NCBI GenBank assembly: GCA_937873495.1
Contig: CALMXZ010000011.1
Coordinates: forward strand, 186,001-250,000
Length of the DNA stretch: 64,000 nt
Direction of reading: 5' to 3'
Source of the DNA: an uncultured Trueperaceae bacterium
GTDB lineage: Bacteria; Deinococcota; Deinococci; Deinococcales; Trueperaceae
This document shows, one piece after another, positions 32,804 through 42,400 of the stretch (its first letter is position 1; the number at the start of each line of letters is the position of its first letter). The notes below the pieces were generated by a model. The model saw nothing but the letters and a program-made list of their open reading frames with translations, made no database searches and was not told the DNA's origin. The position numbers and the translations under genes were made by a program.

Positions 32804-34374
32804 CGGTTGGTGCTCCTTGTGGGGGTGGTGAAGTTGGCCCAGCTGCTGGTGCCGGGTTGGGCAGAATGGGTTTCATCGACGGTGACGAGTTCGGCCGGGT
32901 CGGCGCCGGTGGCTTGATGCTCGACGATCGCGACGAGGTCGTGCTCGGCGAACCGTCCCGCGGTGGCCGCCAATCCCAGCGCGGCGTCGACGGTGTCGGC
33001 CCCGACCAGGGCGGCGAGCTCGACCGCAGCAGCCATCTTGGAACGGATCCGGGTGGTGCCGGCCGCGGAGGCCTCGATCAGCCAGGTGTGGGCCCCTTCC
33101 CCGATCCGCAGGAACGCGTCCTCGGCGAGGTTGCGGGCCTTCGGCCGCGGCGGACGCGGGCTGCCGTCGGGGGCTTGGGGATGCTCAGGGTAGTGGCTCA
33201 GGTCGATCCGGGGGTTGCCCGGGGTCGAGAGCCGGTGTCGGGCGACCTCGACCAGCCCCCGCCGGCCCAGCGCCCATCCGGGCTGGAGCGGCAACGTGTC
33301 GAGGTCAGCAATTATGACCAGCTCGTGGCCGGCGACCCTCACCCAGACTTCCGTCCCGACCAGCCCGGGCGGTGTGGAGTAACGAACCGACCCGAACCGG
33401 ATCGTCTGATCCGTGTGGACTGAACGGGCCTGGCCCAGCACCATCGTGTGTGGGGCCGCCGGCAGCGGGTGCAGCCGGCGACGTTCCTCGATCAGCGCCT
33501 GCGCCGGGACCCGTGCCGACTCGCGATGGATCCGCTGGTTGACCTTGGCCATGAACGCCTCACATGCGGCCTCCAACTCGCCGAAGGAGGCATACTCGGC
33601 GCGCAGGTTCGCCTCGGTGGGCACCAGATCGGCCTTGGCGATCTTGACCGTCGCCTCGGTGCCGCCCTTGGACTCGGGATCGTAGGGCACGCAGGTATGG
33701 ACCTGGGTCCCGTAATGGCGGGCCGCTTCCACGATCTGCGGATGCCGCACCGCGACCCCGGCGACGTGGTCGATGGTGACCGTCTTCGGGTTGTCCGTCA
33801 GCACATACGACGGGACCCCGCCCAGGCGGCGCAGCGTGGCATCCAGACACGACACCAACGACGGCAAGCTCTGATCCCAGACCGGGATCACCACCCGGAA
33901 CCGGGACCAGGCCAGCCAAGCGCAGAACAGCAATGTGCGACGCGGCACGCCGTCGGGGCCCGGCACTCGTGGGCCCTCGCCCCAGTCGAACTGCAGCCAG
34001 AGCCCGGGCTCGGTGATCCAAGGCCGATACGTGCGGCGGTGCCCCGCCCGCCACGCGGCCTTCGCCTCCGCGACCGCGCGTCTGGTGGTGCGATCCGTGC
34101 CGATGTACCCCAGCCCGACGAGCCGCTCGTGGACCACATCGGCGCGGACCTTGCCCTTGCTGCGCTCGATCCACTCCTCGATCTTCGGCATGAACCGATC
34201 GATCATCCGCGGCCGCCGCCCCGGCCCCGTGACCGGCTGTCCCGCGTCCCGAGCAGCCGCATAACGTCGCACCGTCTTCGGGTCGACCCCGGCCAGCCCT
34301 GCGGCCGAGTGCGCAACACCCGTGGCGTCGAACGCCTCCAGAATTTCCATGATCTCCCTGTCAGACTTCTTCAT
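32800..34374 (-). CDS. istA: IS21 transposase IstA
   Basis: A 524-aa transposase. The N-terminal HTH (DREIMEILEAFDATGVAHS ... VDPKTVRRYAAARDAG) is followed by the DDE integrase core: Asp in WLQFDWGEGP (about 143), Asp in YVLTDNPKTV (about 205), Glu in SKGGTEATVKIAKADL (about 248). The C-terminal Mu-type domain includes VRYSTPPGLVGTEVWVR. The ATG at 34374 follows a GGAGG-like site. Full length. Confidence 0.94.
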   Translation of the reverse strand: MKKSDREIMEILEAFDATGVAHSAAGLAGVDPKTVRRYAAARDAGQPVTGPGRRPRMIDRFMPKIEEWIERSKGKVRADVVHERLVGLGYIGTDRTTRRAVAEAKAAWRAGHRRTYRPWITEPGLWLQFDWGEGPRVPGPDGVPRRTLLFCAWLAWSRFRVVIPVWDQSLPSLVSCLDATLRRLGGVPSYVLTDNPKTVTIDHVAGVAVRHPQIVEAARHYGTQVHTCVPYDPESKGGTEATVKIAKADLVPTEANLRAEYASFGELEAACEAFMAKVNQRIHRESARVPAQALIEERRRLHPLPAAPHTMVLGQARSVHTDQTIRFGSVRYSTPPGLVGTEVWVRVAGHELVIIADLDTLPLQPGWALGRRGLVEVARHRLSTPGNPRIDLSHYPEHPQAPDGSPRPPRPKARNLAEDAFLRIGEGAHTWLIEASAAGTTRIRSKMAAAVELAALVGADTVDAALGLAATAGRFAEHDLVAIVEHQATGADPAELVTVDETHSAQPGTSSWANFTTPTRSTNR

Positions 34375-34480
34375 AAGGTCCCTCCGGTGGAACTCGCTCG
34401 TGGTGGTCGAAGACCTCGAGCAAACCCGGAGAGACCCCCCTAACGCCGGGACCGACACGGCCAATCCCACGACTCAAGAA

Positions 34481-34546
34481 CAGGGAGATGAGCTGTCCGT
34501 CAAGAGGGAAGTCCGTGTCCGCCTACAAGGAGACTGGCATGTCCGC
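34481..34546 (-). repeat. IS21 right-end triple repeats
   Basis: Three units in inverse orientation to the left end: GCGGACATGCCAGTCTCCTT reading from 34546, GCGGACACGGACTTCCCTC from about 34522, and GACGGACAGCTCATCTCCCT ending at about 34481. The outermost unit encodes the terminal ADMPVSL of the AraC-family protein. Confidence 0.75.
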
Positions 34547-35509
34547 TAGCAGTCCTTCGGGACGCCCGCTGGCGCGGTACTGCGATGGCGTGATGCCGTA
34601 GCGGCGGGAGAACCAGCGTGAGGCGACCCGGGGATCGCGCCAGCCGACTGCGCCCGCAGCACGTGCCACAGTCCAGTCAGTCTCATCAATGAGCCGGGTG
34701 AACTCTGTCAGCCGTATCTCCGTGAGGTAACGCATCGGTGGAAAGCCGGTACAGGCAACGAACAGGCGGGTTAAGTGAGTACGGGAGACGGCGACGGAAC
34801 GCGCGAGGGCCGTAGTCGTCCACGACTCAGCCATGCGGTCACGCAGAAGCTGCACTGCACGTCCCACGTGTCCGGCCAAGGAGATCGACATGAGTAGCCC
34901 GCCTGCCTGGCTCAACTCAGTACCATCTGAGTTGGCGGCCGCATCCGGCGCGAGGAACGCGGGAGTCACAAGGCCTACCCAACCGGCGAACAGTTCTACG
35001 GTACGTACTGCCACCACCTCCGGTGACTTCGTGCCGTTGCCGAGTACGCTCAGCTGCCGCCAGATCGGTTCGACACGGCGCAGGGTAGACACACCAGGAT
35101 GCAGAACGAGTGGGCTCCCGTCCCAGTCGTGAGGATGCACGCCAGCGCGGAGCCGCGTCTTGTCGGGAAGGAACCATGCCATCTGTTCACGCAAGAAGCG
35201 TTCATCGCTGTACACCGCCCAGAGTCGGACGTATTGCCTCGGACGCATCTGGCACCATTCACCAGCTCCTAGAGCCAAGGCCATGCCAGGCATGAGAAGG
35301 TACCGGCCCTGTGCCGTCGAGATTTCAGCTGCGCCCTCAAGAATGTGCAGGATCTTTATCTCCGCAGGAATCACTCGCCTGGTCATTGCGCTGCGGGAGA
35401 TTTCGATCGCCGTCAGAAGCCGTGCGCCGCGATTGATTAACCTCGTGCCGGGGTTGTCTGGTCTCGTAGACGACCCTTCATGTGGATCGCGGTATTCGCT
35501 TGCTCTCAC
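34523..35509 (-). CDS. AraC-family transcriptional regulator, 3' end replaced by IS21
   Basis: A 328-aa protein. An N-terminal cupin-like sensor half (RRVIPAEIKILHILEGAAEI ... YLLMPGMALALGAGEW) precedes the AraC-type DNA-binding domain (about 215-315) with two HTHs (WTTTALARSVAVSRTHLTRLF and the second around RAAGAVGWRDPRVASRWFSR), ending YGITPSQYRASGRP. The final residues come from the IS21 end, so only a few native codons can be missing and the DNA-binding domain looks complete. The start GTG at 35509 is uncertain. The ligand and target are unknown. Confidence 0.85.
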   Translation of the reverse strand: MRASEYRDPHEGSSTRPDNPGTRLINRGARLLTAIEISRSAMTRRVIPAEIKILHILEGAAEISTAQGRYLLMPGMALALGAGEWCQMRPRQYVRLWAVYSDERFLREQMAWFLPDKTRLRAGVHPHDWDGSPLVLHPGVSTLRRVEPIWRQLSVLGNGTKSPEVVAVRTVELFAGWVGLVTPAFLAPDAAANSDGTELSQAGGLLMSISLAGHVGRAVQLLRDRMAESWTTTALARSVAVSRTHLTRLFVACTGFPPMRYLTEIRLTEFTRLIDETDWTVARAAGAVGWRDPRVASRWFSRRYGITPSQYRASGRPEGLLADMPVSL

Positions 35510-35605
35510 AGTTCTCGCGCGTTGTTCCTATGTGCGGGTGACATGGCAACAGCCGCTATCAGCGCAGGGAGTCCTTTCTTAAGACTCTATTGAATGCGGT
35601 TGATA

Positions 35606-36014
35606 TCATTTCGTAGAAACGTCTTTTGATGCCTCTTCCTTGGTGAGGGGGTGAGGAGCCGTTGTTTGTACGTGGTTGGCAGGTCGGTTCGCTGTCGAGA
35701 GTCGCCCGGTTCTTTCCATCCAGAGGTCGAAGGGGACGGTGAGGAACGGGAGCATCGAGGCGATGATGCCGGTGGGGAGTGCCCACCAGGTCCAGCGGAA
35801 GCGGATGGCGGCGGCGACGCAGGCGAGGACGAAGGCGATCCATGCGATTCCGTGCACCCACCCCCCAGATGGTGACGGGTAGGGGGCTGCCGTGGAGGGG
35901 GTATTTGATAGCGAGGGCGGTGAGCATGCCGAGCCAGCTGATGCCTTCGATGAGCGCGGTGGTGCGGAAGGCGAGTCGGAAGAAGCGTTCGTTTCGTGAG
36001 GGCGTGTGTGTCAT
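35606..36014 (-). pseudogene. DUF3817 membrane protein gene with frameshift
   Basis: The first part (from ATG 36014) reads RFFRLAFRTTALIEGISWLGMLT and SPLPVTIWG; the second part, in another frame, reads VHGIAWIAFVLACVAAAIRF and onward to a stop at 35606. Together they form a normal DUF3817 protein of about 135 aa with three membrane helices. The frame breaks at a run of six C (35861-35866); with five, the protein would read VTIWGWVHGIAW. It lies downstream of the MFS gene on the same strand. It is either a true disruption or a homopolymer error. Confidence 0.82.
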
Positions 36015-36078
36015 TGATGCTCCGCGGCGTGGTTGCGGTGGTGACAATCCATAGGTCGTGATCCTCTTAGCGCGAGGC

Positions 36079-37602
36079 TTAGTGGGTGTTGTCTTCGTAG
36101 GCGGAGGCGGTGCTGCCGGGTCCGTACTGTCGGAGCAGCCACCCGGTGGTGATGACGCCTGCGGCGATCACGACGGCGATGATGATCATGATGGTCGTGT
36201 AGCCGCTGTTGAACGCGATAGCGGCGGCGTCGAGCAGGCCCGGATGGTCGCTGGCGAGGTCGCGGGCGGTGGCGATGCTGTCGGCGGCTTCGGCAGGGGC
36301 GCCCTGGGGGAGGTGGATGCGGGAGGTGTAGAAGAGGGAGAGGAGGCTGCCGAGGACGGCGACGGCGATGAGGCTGCCGAACTCGTAGGACACTTCCTCG
36401 ACCGAGGCTGCCATACCGGCCTTGCGTGGGGGGACGTTCCCCACGATCGCGGTCGATGCGACTGACATCGTGGCCCCCAATCCGGCGCCGGTGACGGCGA
36501 GCCCGGCCACGAATACCGGGAACGCGGTCTGCACTCCGATGAGGGTGATGATCATGCCGATTGTGGCGAGGGTGAAGCCTCCGCTGATGATGATGCGCAG
36601 CCCGAGCCTGTGCAGGAACGCGCCGCCGAGAATCCCGGTGGGCAGAGCCCCGATCGCGACAGCGGCCACGAGGAGTCCTGCTTGGAGTGGGGTGAACCCG
36701 TCGACGAGTTGGAAGCGTTGCGTGGTGACCAGTTGGATGCCGCCGATGGCGAACATTGCGGTCGCTGCGGTGATGATCCCGGCGCTGAACGCGCGGTTGC
36801 GGAACACCCCGAAGTCCAGCAGCGGATCGTTCGAGCGGAGCTGGCGTCTGGTGAACAGGACACCGCCGATGGCCGCGACGACCGTGGCGCCTGCGACGAT
36901 CGCCCAGTTCTGCGGGGTGTGGGCGGCTTCTTTGATCGCGAGGACCGCGCCGGTGAGGGTGAGGAGGGCGTAGAGGGAGGAGATCGCATCCCACTTCTTC
37001 GCCCGGTCCCGGGTTCCTGCAGGGACGACGAGCGGGGTGAGGATGAGGGCTGCGATCACGACGGGGATGTTGATGAGGAACACCGACCCCCACCAGAACC
37101 GCTCCAACAGTGCACCCCCGACGATGGGTCCGAGCGCGGCGCCGACCACGGAGATGCTGCCCCAGATCGCGATCGCGATGTTCCGCTCCCGCACGTCATC
37201 GAACCCGAGCCGGATCAGCGCGAGAGTGGCGGGCATCATGCACGCCGCCCCCACCGCGAGGAGCGCACGCGCACCGATCAGGACCTCCGGTGTCGGGGAG
37301 AACGCGGCCACCAGCGACGCCGCCCCGAAGAGCGTGAGACCGACCAGGAAGAGACGGCGATGCCCGAACCGGTCACCCAAGGTTCCCGACCCCAGCAGCA
37401 GGCCCGCCATCACCAGCGGGTAGGCGTTGATGATCCACAGGCCTTGGGAGGCCGACGCGCCCAGGTCCACCGTCAGGGTGGGCAGGGCGGTGTAGAGGAT
37501 CGAGTTGTCGAGCGTGATCAGCAACAGGCCGAACGCGACAGTCACCAGCAGCACCCACCGCCGCGATGACAGCGATGACGCTTGAGTGTTCACAGTGTTC
37601 AT
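36079..37602 (-). CDS. MFS multidrug exporter, DHA2 (QacA/SmvA-like)
   Basis: A 507-aa protein with 14 predicted membrane helices. DHA2 motifs are visible: LLLITLDNSILYTALPTL (motif with Asp in helix 1), GLWIINAYPLVMAGLLL, GTLGDRFGHRRLFLVGL (motif A), and an MMPATLALIR/GPIVGGALLERF region corresponding to motif C. It would expel cationic drugs or biocides using the proton gradient. A TetR gene sits immediately upstream in the same direction and probably controls it. The segment looks like captured actinobacterial chromosomal DNA. Confidence 0.9.
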   Translation of the reverse strand: MNTVNTQASSLSSRRWVLLVTVAFGLLLITLDNSILYTALPTLTVDLGASASQGLWIINAYPLVMAGLLLGSGTLGDRFGHRRLFLVGLTLFGAASLVAAFSPTPEVLIGARALLAVGAACMMPATLALIRLGFDDVRERNIAIAIWGSISVVGAALGPIVGGALLERFWWGSVFLINIPVVIAALILTPLVVPAGTRDRAKKWDAISSLYALLTLTGAVLAIKEAAHTPQNWAIVAGATVVAAIGGVLFTRRQLRSNDPLLDFGVFRNRAFSAGIITAATAMFAIGGIQLVTTQRFQLVDGFTPLQAGLLVAAVAIGALPTGILGGAFLHRLGLRIIISGGFTLATIGMIITLIGVQTAFPVFVAGLAVTGAGLGATMSVASTAIVGNVPPRKAGMAASVEEVSYEFGSLIAVAVLGSLLSLFYTSRIHLPQGAPAEAADSIATARDLASDHPGLLDAAAIAFNSGYTTIMIIIAVVIAAGVITTGWLLRQYGPGSTASAYEDNTH

Positions 37603-37675
37603 GTGCGGGGATGCCTTCTTGTGTCAGGAGTTCTTTCGATCATTGCGCCCGGCCGGTTGCCATAGATTCTTGTGT

Positions 37676-38248
37676 TCATCGCGCAGAGTCCGTGCTGGTG
37701 GTGTCCAGGGAGGCGGCGATGTGTTCCAGGAGCTGCACCCGCAGAGCCTGCGGGATGGGCTCCCCGGTGAGGGCTTCGTAGCTCCACAGCCCGTCGGCGG
37801 CCATCCGTGCGGTCAGCATCCGCAGCTCCTCCCGCGGATACCTGTCGTCCACGCCGGGCTGAGGGAGCGGGGTCGTCCACCGCGCGGCCACTTCCGCACA
37901 GGGTGCGAAGAGGTCACGGTGCGCGGCGCCGTCAGCCATGAACACCAGTTCCGCGCGGGTCATCGACCGGGCCGCGACCCGCACATACGCCGCCAACCGC
38001 TCAGCACGGGTCGCCTCAGAAGCGGGTTTCCCGGCGGCTGAGACCATCTCCTTCTCCCAGTCGGCCGCCAACTGCTCATACACCCCACTCAGCAGTGCCG
38101 TCCGGCTCGGGAAGTGATACAGCAGGCCCCCCTTGGTGATGCCCGCCTGCTCGGCGACAGCGTCGATCGTCACCGCAGACAGCCCCTGCTCCTCAGCGAC
38201 CCGCATCGCCGTCTCGACGATCGCAGACTTCTTACTCGGCCTCACCAC
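37676..38248 (-). CDS. TetR-family repressor of the MFS exporter
   Basis: About 190 aa. The N-terminal HTH (KKSAIVETAMRVAEEQGLSA ... VAEQAGITKGGLLYHFPSR) is typical of TetR proteins. The C-terminal ligand-binding part resembles TetR_C_33-like domains (LVFMADGAAHRDLF). A GTG at 38248 preceded by GGAGG is the likely start. A 20-bp dyad lies 46 bp upstream. Located 73 bp before the MFS gene, it presumably represses that gene and the divergent small membrane-protein gene. Confidence 0.88.
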   Translation of the reverse strand: MVRPSKKSAIVETAMRVAEEQGLSAVTIDAVAEQAGITKGGLLYHFPSRTALLSGVYEQLAADWEKEMVSAAGKPASEATRAERLAAYVRVAARSMTRAELVFMADGAAHRDLFAPCAEVAARWTTPLPQPGVDDRYPREELRMLTARMAADGLWSYEALTGEPIPQALRVQLLEHIAASLDTTSTDSAR

Positions 38249-38293
38249 CGTGCCGCCTCCTCCGTATCGACGCCGTACCTCACCAACCACTAG

Positions 38294-38313
38294 ACTATAC
38301 TAAATGGTACAGT
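38294..38313. promoter_or_regulatory. TetR-type operator dyad
   Basis: ACTATAC-6-GTACAGT is an inverted repeat with one mismatch in seven, placed in the AT-rich gap between the divergent tetR-like gene and the membrane-protein gene at 38340. The location and size suit a TetR dimer site controlling both directions. Confidence 0.6.
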
Positions 38314-38339
38314 AACCGTGTGTGGAGAGGAACGACAGC

Positions 38340-38708
38340 ATGACGAAGTGGACGATCGGGACCGGGGCAGTCGTGACTGTGATCGGGATAGTCGCCTACA
38401 TCGCGTCGGGGGCATCCAGCCTCACCGCGCTGATCCCCGCAGCCCTCGGCATCCTGCTGGTGATCGCCGGACTCATCTCCCGGAAAGAGGCGGCGCACCG
38501 GCACGCGATCCATGCGGCGCTGGCAGTCGCGCTCGTCGGCCTGGCCGGCACGCTCATGAACGTCCTCAAGCTCGGGGAGCTCCTCGGGGGCACCGCAGAG
38601 CGCCCTATAGCGGTCATCGCCAGCACCCTGACCTTCGTCGCGCTGCTGGTCTACCTGGTTCTCGGGGTGACCTCGTTCATCCGCGCACGCCGCTACCGCC
38701 GTGCCTGA
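38340..38708 (+). CDS. Small integral membrane protein divergent from TetR
   Basis: A 122-aa protein with four hydrophobic helices (about 4-24, 29-46, 58-78 and 92-115) and a basic C-terminal tail (RARRYRR). GAGAGGAA precedes the ATG. It overlaps the start of the truncated ctaA by eight bases. No family is certain; such proteins are often next to TetR-controlled exporters in actinobacteria. Confidence 0.72.
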   Translation: MTKWTIGTGAVVTVIGIVAYIASGASSLTALIPAALGILLVIAGLISRKEAAHRHAIHAALAVALVGLAGTLMNVLKLGELLGGTAERPIAVIASTLTFVALLVYLVLGVTSFIRARRYRRA

Positions 38709-38919
38709 AACCCGCCCCCTCGACACGCCCCACGTCGCCGGGCGGGGCGATGGTTGGCGGGCGCGGCTGTGGGAATGGGTCCGTGCCCGACCGCTCGTGT
38801 GGGCGAAGCTCTCCCTGGCCGCGAACATCCTGATCGTCGCGACCGGCGGGGCGGTCAGGCTTACCGCATCCGGGCTGGGCTGCCCGACCTGGCCGCTGTG
38901 CACCGAGGACTCCCTCTGA
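38701..38919 (+). pseudogene. ctaA: Heme A synthase CtaA, N-terminal fragment
   Basis: From a GTG at 38701 the frame encodes about 72 residues ending AANILIVATGGAVRLTASGL GCPTWPLC, the first membrane helix and the invariant motif of CtaA/COX15, then stops at once. The remaining seven helices are missing, so it cannot be functional. The cut at about 38917 coincides with the truncated end of a DNA methyltransferase reading from the other side, so this is a recombination scar. Confidence 0.8.
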
Positions 38920-38940
38920 AGCGCCCCGGGTTTCAGTGTT

Positions 38941-39147
38941 CCAGTCGATGGTGGTGATGTCGCCGAGGTTGGGGGCGTCGGGCCAGTGGTGGGCGAAGAC
39001 GCGGGCGACGGGCTCGTTGATCTCGGAGAACCAGATCGTGCGGGCGTCGAACACCTCCTCGACAGCGAGGTCGAGTCCGCCGTAGCCGGAGAACAGCGAC
39101 CCGACCCGCAGGCGGCGGTCGCCCGGTTCGTCGCTGGCGTTCGGCAT
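38941..39147 (-). pseudogene. C5 cytosine DNA methyltransferase, N-terminal fragment
   Basis: From ATG 39147 the frame reads RRLRVGSLFSGYGGLDLAVEEVFDARTIW and VARVFAHHWPDAPNLGDITTIDW: the SAM-binding FSG motif and the motif II/III region of C5 methyltransferases. Homology stops at the Trp codon (38941-38943), before the catalytic Pro-Cys motif; the open frame runs on into unrelated DNA. The C-terminal two-thirds are not found elsewhere in the window. The gene was truncated when the adjacent MFS/ctaA segment joined. Confidence 0.82.
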
Positions 39148-39227
39148 GAGGACTCCGGCAGATCGGTGATCCCCGGTCGCTGCCTCTGCGAGCGCTGACC
39201 GGGCTGGTTATCTGCCAGGTGCTCGCC

Positions 39228-39263
39228 GCGCCTCCCGCGCCTCCCGTGCCTCCCGTGCCTCGC
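39228..39263. repeat. Four 9-bp tandem repeats
   Basis: Consecutive units GCGCCTCCC, GCGCCTCCC, GTGCCTCCC and GTGCCTCGC lie in the gap between the methyltransferase fragment and the relaxase gene. Such iterons are common near origins of transfer and could bind an accessory protein. Confidence 0.55.
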
Positions 39264-39346
39264 TGACCGCGCCGCGCCCGGCCTCTGACGGAGCCTTCGT
39301 CTCCGCCTCCCTCAGAGCCACCACGCCTCTTGCAGATCGAGGTTGA

Positions 39347-39384
39347 GCCCGCCTTCGGCGGGCCGCTGCTCACCTCGTGAGCAG
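39347..39384. other. Two adjacent perfect hairpins, candidate oriT/nic region
   Basis: GCCCGCC-TTC-GGCGGGC (39347-39363) and CTGCTCAC-CTC-GTGAGCAG (39366-39384) sit back to back, 18 bp before the relaxase ATG at 39403. MobF relaxases recognise an inverted repeat next to nic, often beside their own gene, so this is the best oriT candidate in the element. It could also be an attenuator for the relaxase mRNA. Confidence 0.45.
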
Positions 39385-39402
39385 GCAGAGAGGGCGGGCC
39401 GG

Positions 39403-42400
39403 ATGACGGTTTCGATGCGCGTGATGTCGGCGGGTGACGGGTATAAGTACCTGTTGCGCACTGTCGCGGCCGGCGACGGCGACCGCTCGCTCTCGACTCC
39501 GTTGACGCGCTACTACAACGCCGAGGGCACCCCGCCCGGTCGCTGGCTCGGTGCCGGGGTCGCCACACTCGGCGGCGGGCGGATCAGCGTGGGTGATCAG
39601 GTCTCCGAAGCCCAGCTCCAGCTGCTGGTCGGCATGGGTCGAGACCCGATCACCGGTGAACCGCTGGGCCGCGCGTACCCCGAATACCGAACCGTGGCCG
39701 AGCGGATCGAGGCACGTACCAGTGCGCTTGATCCCGCACTCGGGCCGGCGTCACGCGCGGAGGCGGTCGCGGCCATCGACACGGAGGAGGCCGGGCGCGG
39801 GACGCGGCGGGCGGTTGCGGGGTTCGACTTCACGTTCTCGATCCCGAAGTCCGCCAGCGTGCTCTGGGCGGTCGCGGACGCGGGGACGCAGGCGTTGATC
39901 GCGGACGCGCATCACGCTGCGGTTGCGGAGGTGGTTGCGTTCATGGAGCGGGAGGTTGCAGCCACCCGCACCGGCGCAACCGACCGCGACGGCGCGGTTG
40001 CACAGGTCGACGTCGCAGGTCTGGTCGCCACGGCGTTCGATCACTACGACAGCCGGGCGGGCGACCCGCACCTGCACACGCATGTCGTCATCAGCAACAA
40101 GGTGCAGACCGTCCTCGATGGCAAATGGCGGTCGCTGGATGGGCGGCCGATGCACGCCGCCGTGGTCGCCCTCTCCGAGCTGCACGAGGCGGTGTTCGCT
40201 GACCACCTCACTCGCTCGTTTGGCGTCTCGTGGGAGGCGCGCGACATGGGCCGCGACCGCAACCCCGCGTGGGCGATCGCCGCGGTGCCCGAGGCGATGG
40301 TGAAGGAGTTCTCCACCCGTGCCCGGCACATTGATGCCGAGACCGACCGCCTCATCGGCCAGTACGTCGACGCGCATGGGCGGCGGCCGTCGCCGGCGAC
40401 GATCATGAAGCTCCGCGCCCAGGCCACCCTCTCGACCCGGCCGGAGAAGGAAGTCCGGTCGCTGGCTGACCTCACCGCCTCCTGGCGGGAACGGGCCGGG
40501 CAGGTGCTCGGGTCGGATACGACCTCGTGGGCGCGCGGCGTGACGGCAAACAAGGAGCCGTTGCTGCTGCGCGCGGACGACGTGCCGTTGGATGTGATCG
40601 ACTCGCTCGGGGCAGACGTTGTGGCTGCGGTCGGTGAGAAGCGATCCACCTGGCATCGCTGGAACCTCACTGCCGAGGCCGCGCGGCAGACGATGGCCTA
40701 CCGGTTCGCGTCGACAGAGGATCGCGAAGCTATCGTCGGCCTGGTCGTAGACGCCGCCGAAGCCGCTTCGCTGCGCCTGACCCCGCCCGAGCTCGCATCC
40801 AGCCCGGCCGCGTTCCGCCGACCGGACGGCACGAGCGTGTTCCGGCCGAAGCACTCCGCGCTGTTCTCCTCCGAGGAGCTGCTGGCCGCCGAAGACCGCC
40901 TCCTCGAACGCGCCCGCACCACCACCGCACCGACCGTGCCGCTGACCACCGTCGAACGGGTTACGAAGCGGCCCGACAGCAAGGGCCGGATGCTCGGTGA
41001 CGACCAGGCGGCCGCACTGACGAAGATCGCGCTCTCGGGCCGGGTGGTCGATGTGCTGGTCGGCCCTGCTGGGGCGGGGAAGACCACCGCGATGTCAGCG
41101 TTGCGGCGGGCGTGGGAACGCGAGCACGGACGTGGCAGCGTGGTCGGGCTTGCGCCGTCCGCGGTCGCCGCGCAGGTCCTGGCCGATGACCTCGGCATCC
41201 AGACCGAGAACACGGCCAAGTGGCTCGACACTCACGACCGCGCCGGCGAGACGTTCCGCAAGGGTCAGCTCGTCATCGTCGACGAGGCATCGCTGGCGGG
41301 CACGCTCTCCCTTGACCGCATCACCGCCTTGGCGGCGGAGGCCGGGGCGAAGGTGCTGCTGGTCGGGGACCACGCCCAGCTTCAGTCCGTCACCGCCGGT
41401 GGCGCGTTCTCCCTCCTCGTCCACGACCGTGACGACGCCCCGGAGCTGGTCGACGTGCACCGGTTCGTCCACCCGTGGGAGAAGACCGCGTCCCTCGCGC
41501 TGCGGCATGGGCGCACCGATGTCATCGACACCTACACCGAACACGGTCGCATCCGAGGTGGTGAGACGGAGGAGATGATCGACGTCGCCTACACCGCCTG
41601 GCGCAACGACACACTCGCCGGGCGAGCCAGTGTGCTCGTGACCGCCTCGAACGAGTCCGTCCAGGCGCTCAACAACCGGGCACGCGCTGATCTGATCCTC
41701 GACGGCACCGTGAACGCCCGCCGTGAGGTCGAACTGCACGACGGAATGAGGGCTGCGGTCGGGGATACGGTCATCACTCGCCGCAACGACCGCCGCCTCC
41801 GCGCGGGACGGTCCTGGGTCCGCAACGGCGATAGGTGGACGGTCACCGAGGTCCGTGACGACGGCGCTCTCACCCTCCGCCGCGCAGGGCGCACGTGGGG
41901 CGCCTCGGTCGTGGTCCCGGCCGAGTACGCGGCCGAACACCTCGATCTCGGTTACGCCGTGACGTCATACCGGGCGCAGGGCATCACCGTGGACTCCTCG
42001 CACGTCCTGGCGGATGCGTCGATGACCAGAGAGACGTTCTATGTCGCCATGACGAGGGGGCGCGAGCAGAACATCGCCTACGTCGCCGTCGACAAGCCCG
42101 ACCCCGCCCACGACGGCCCTCGCCCCGGCGACAACACCGAGGCGACAGCCCGGTCCGTGTTGTTCGGGGTGCTGCAGCACGTCGGTGCCGAGCTGTCGGC
42201 GCACGAGACGATCACTGCGGAGCAGGACACCTGGGCCTCGATCGCGCAGCTTACCGCCGAGTACGAGACCCTGGCCGCCGCCGCCCAACACGACCGCTGG
42301 GCCGCGCTCGTCCGCTCGTCTGGGCTCAGCGACGACGACGCCGAGGACGCGATCGCCTCACCCGCATTCGGAGCGCTGACTGCCGAGCTCCGTCGGGCCG

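Larger units (their letters stand above)
31948..34546. mobile_element. IS21-family insertion sequence
   Basis: About 2.6 kb carrying istA and istB in the usual overlapping order, with multiple transposase-binding repeats at both ends in inverse orientation (31951-32016 and 34481-34546). The exact termini and target duplication could not be fixed by eye. The right end supplies the last codons of the AraC-family gene, so the IS inserted at or just before that gene's stop. Confidence 0.85.

Noticed and set aside
38677-38940. Downstream continuation of the methyltransferase frame
   Set aside because: After the Trp codon the translation is low-complexity and antisense to ctaA and the membrane-protein gene.
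39228-39263. CRISPR-like repeats
   Set aside because: Units are 9 bp with no spacers; no cas genes are present anywhere in the window.
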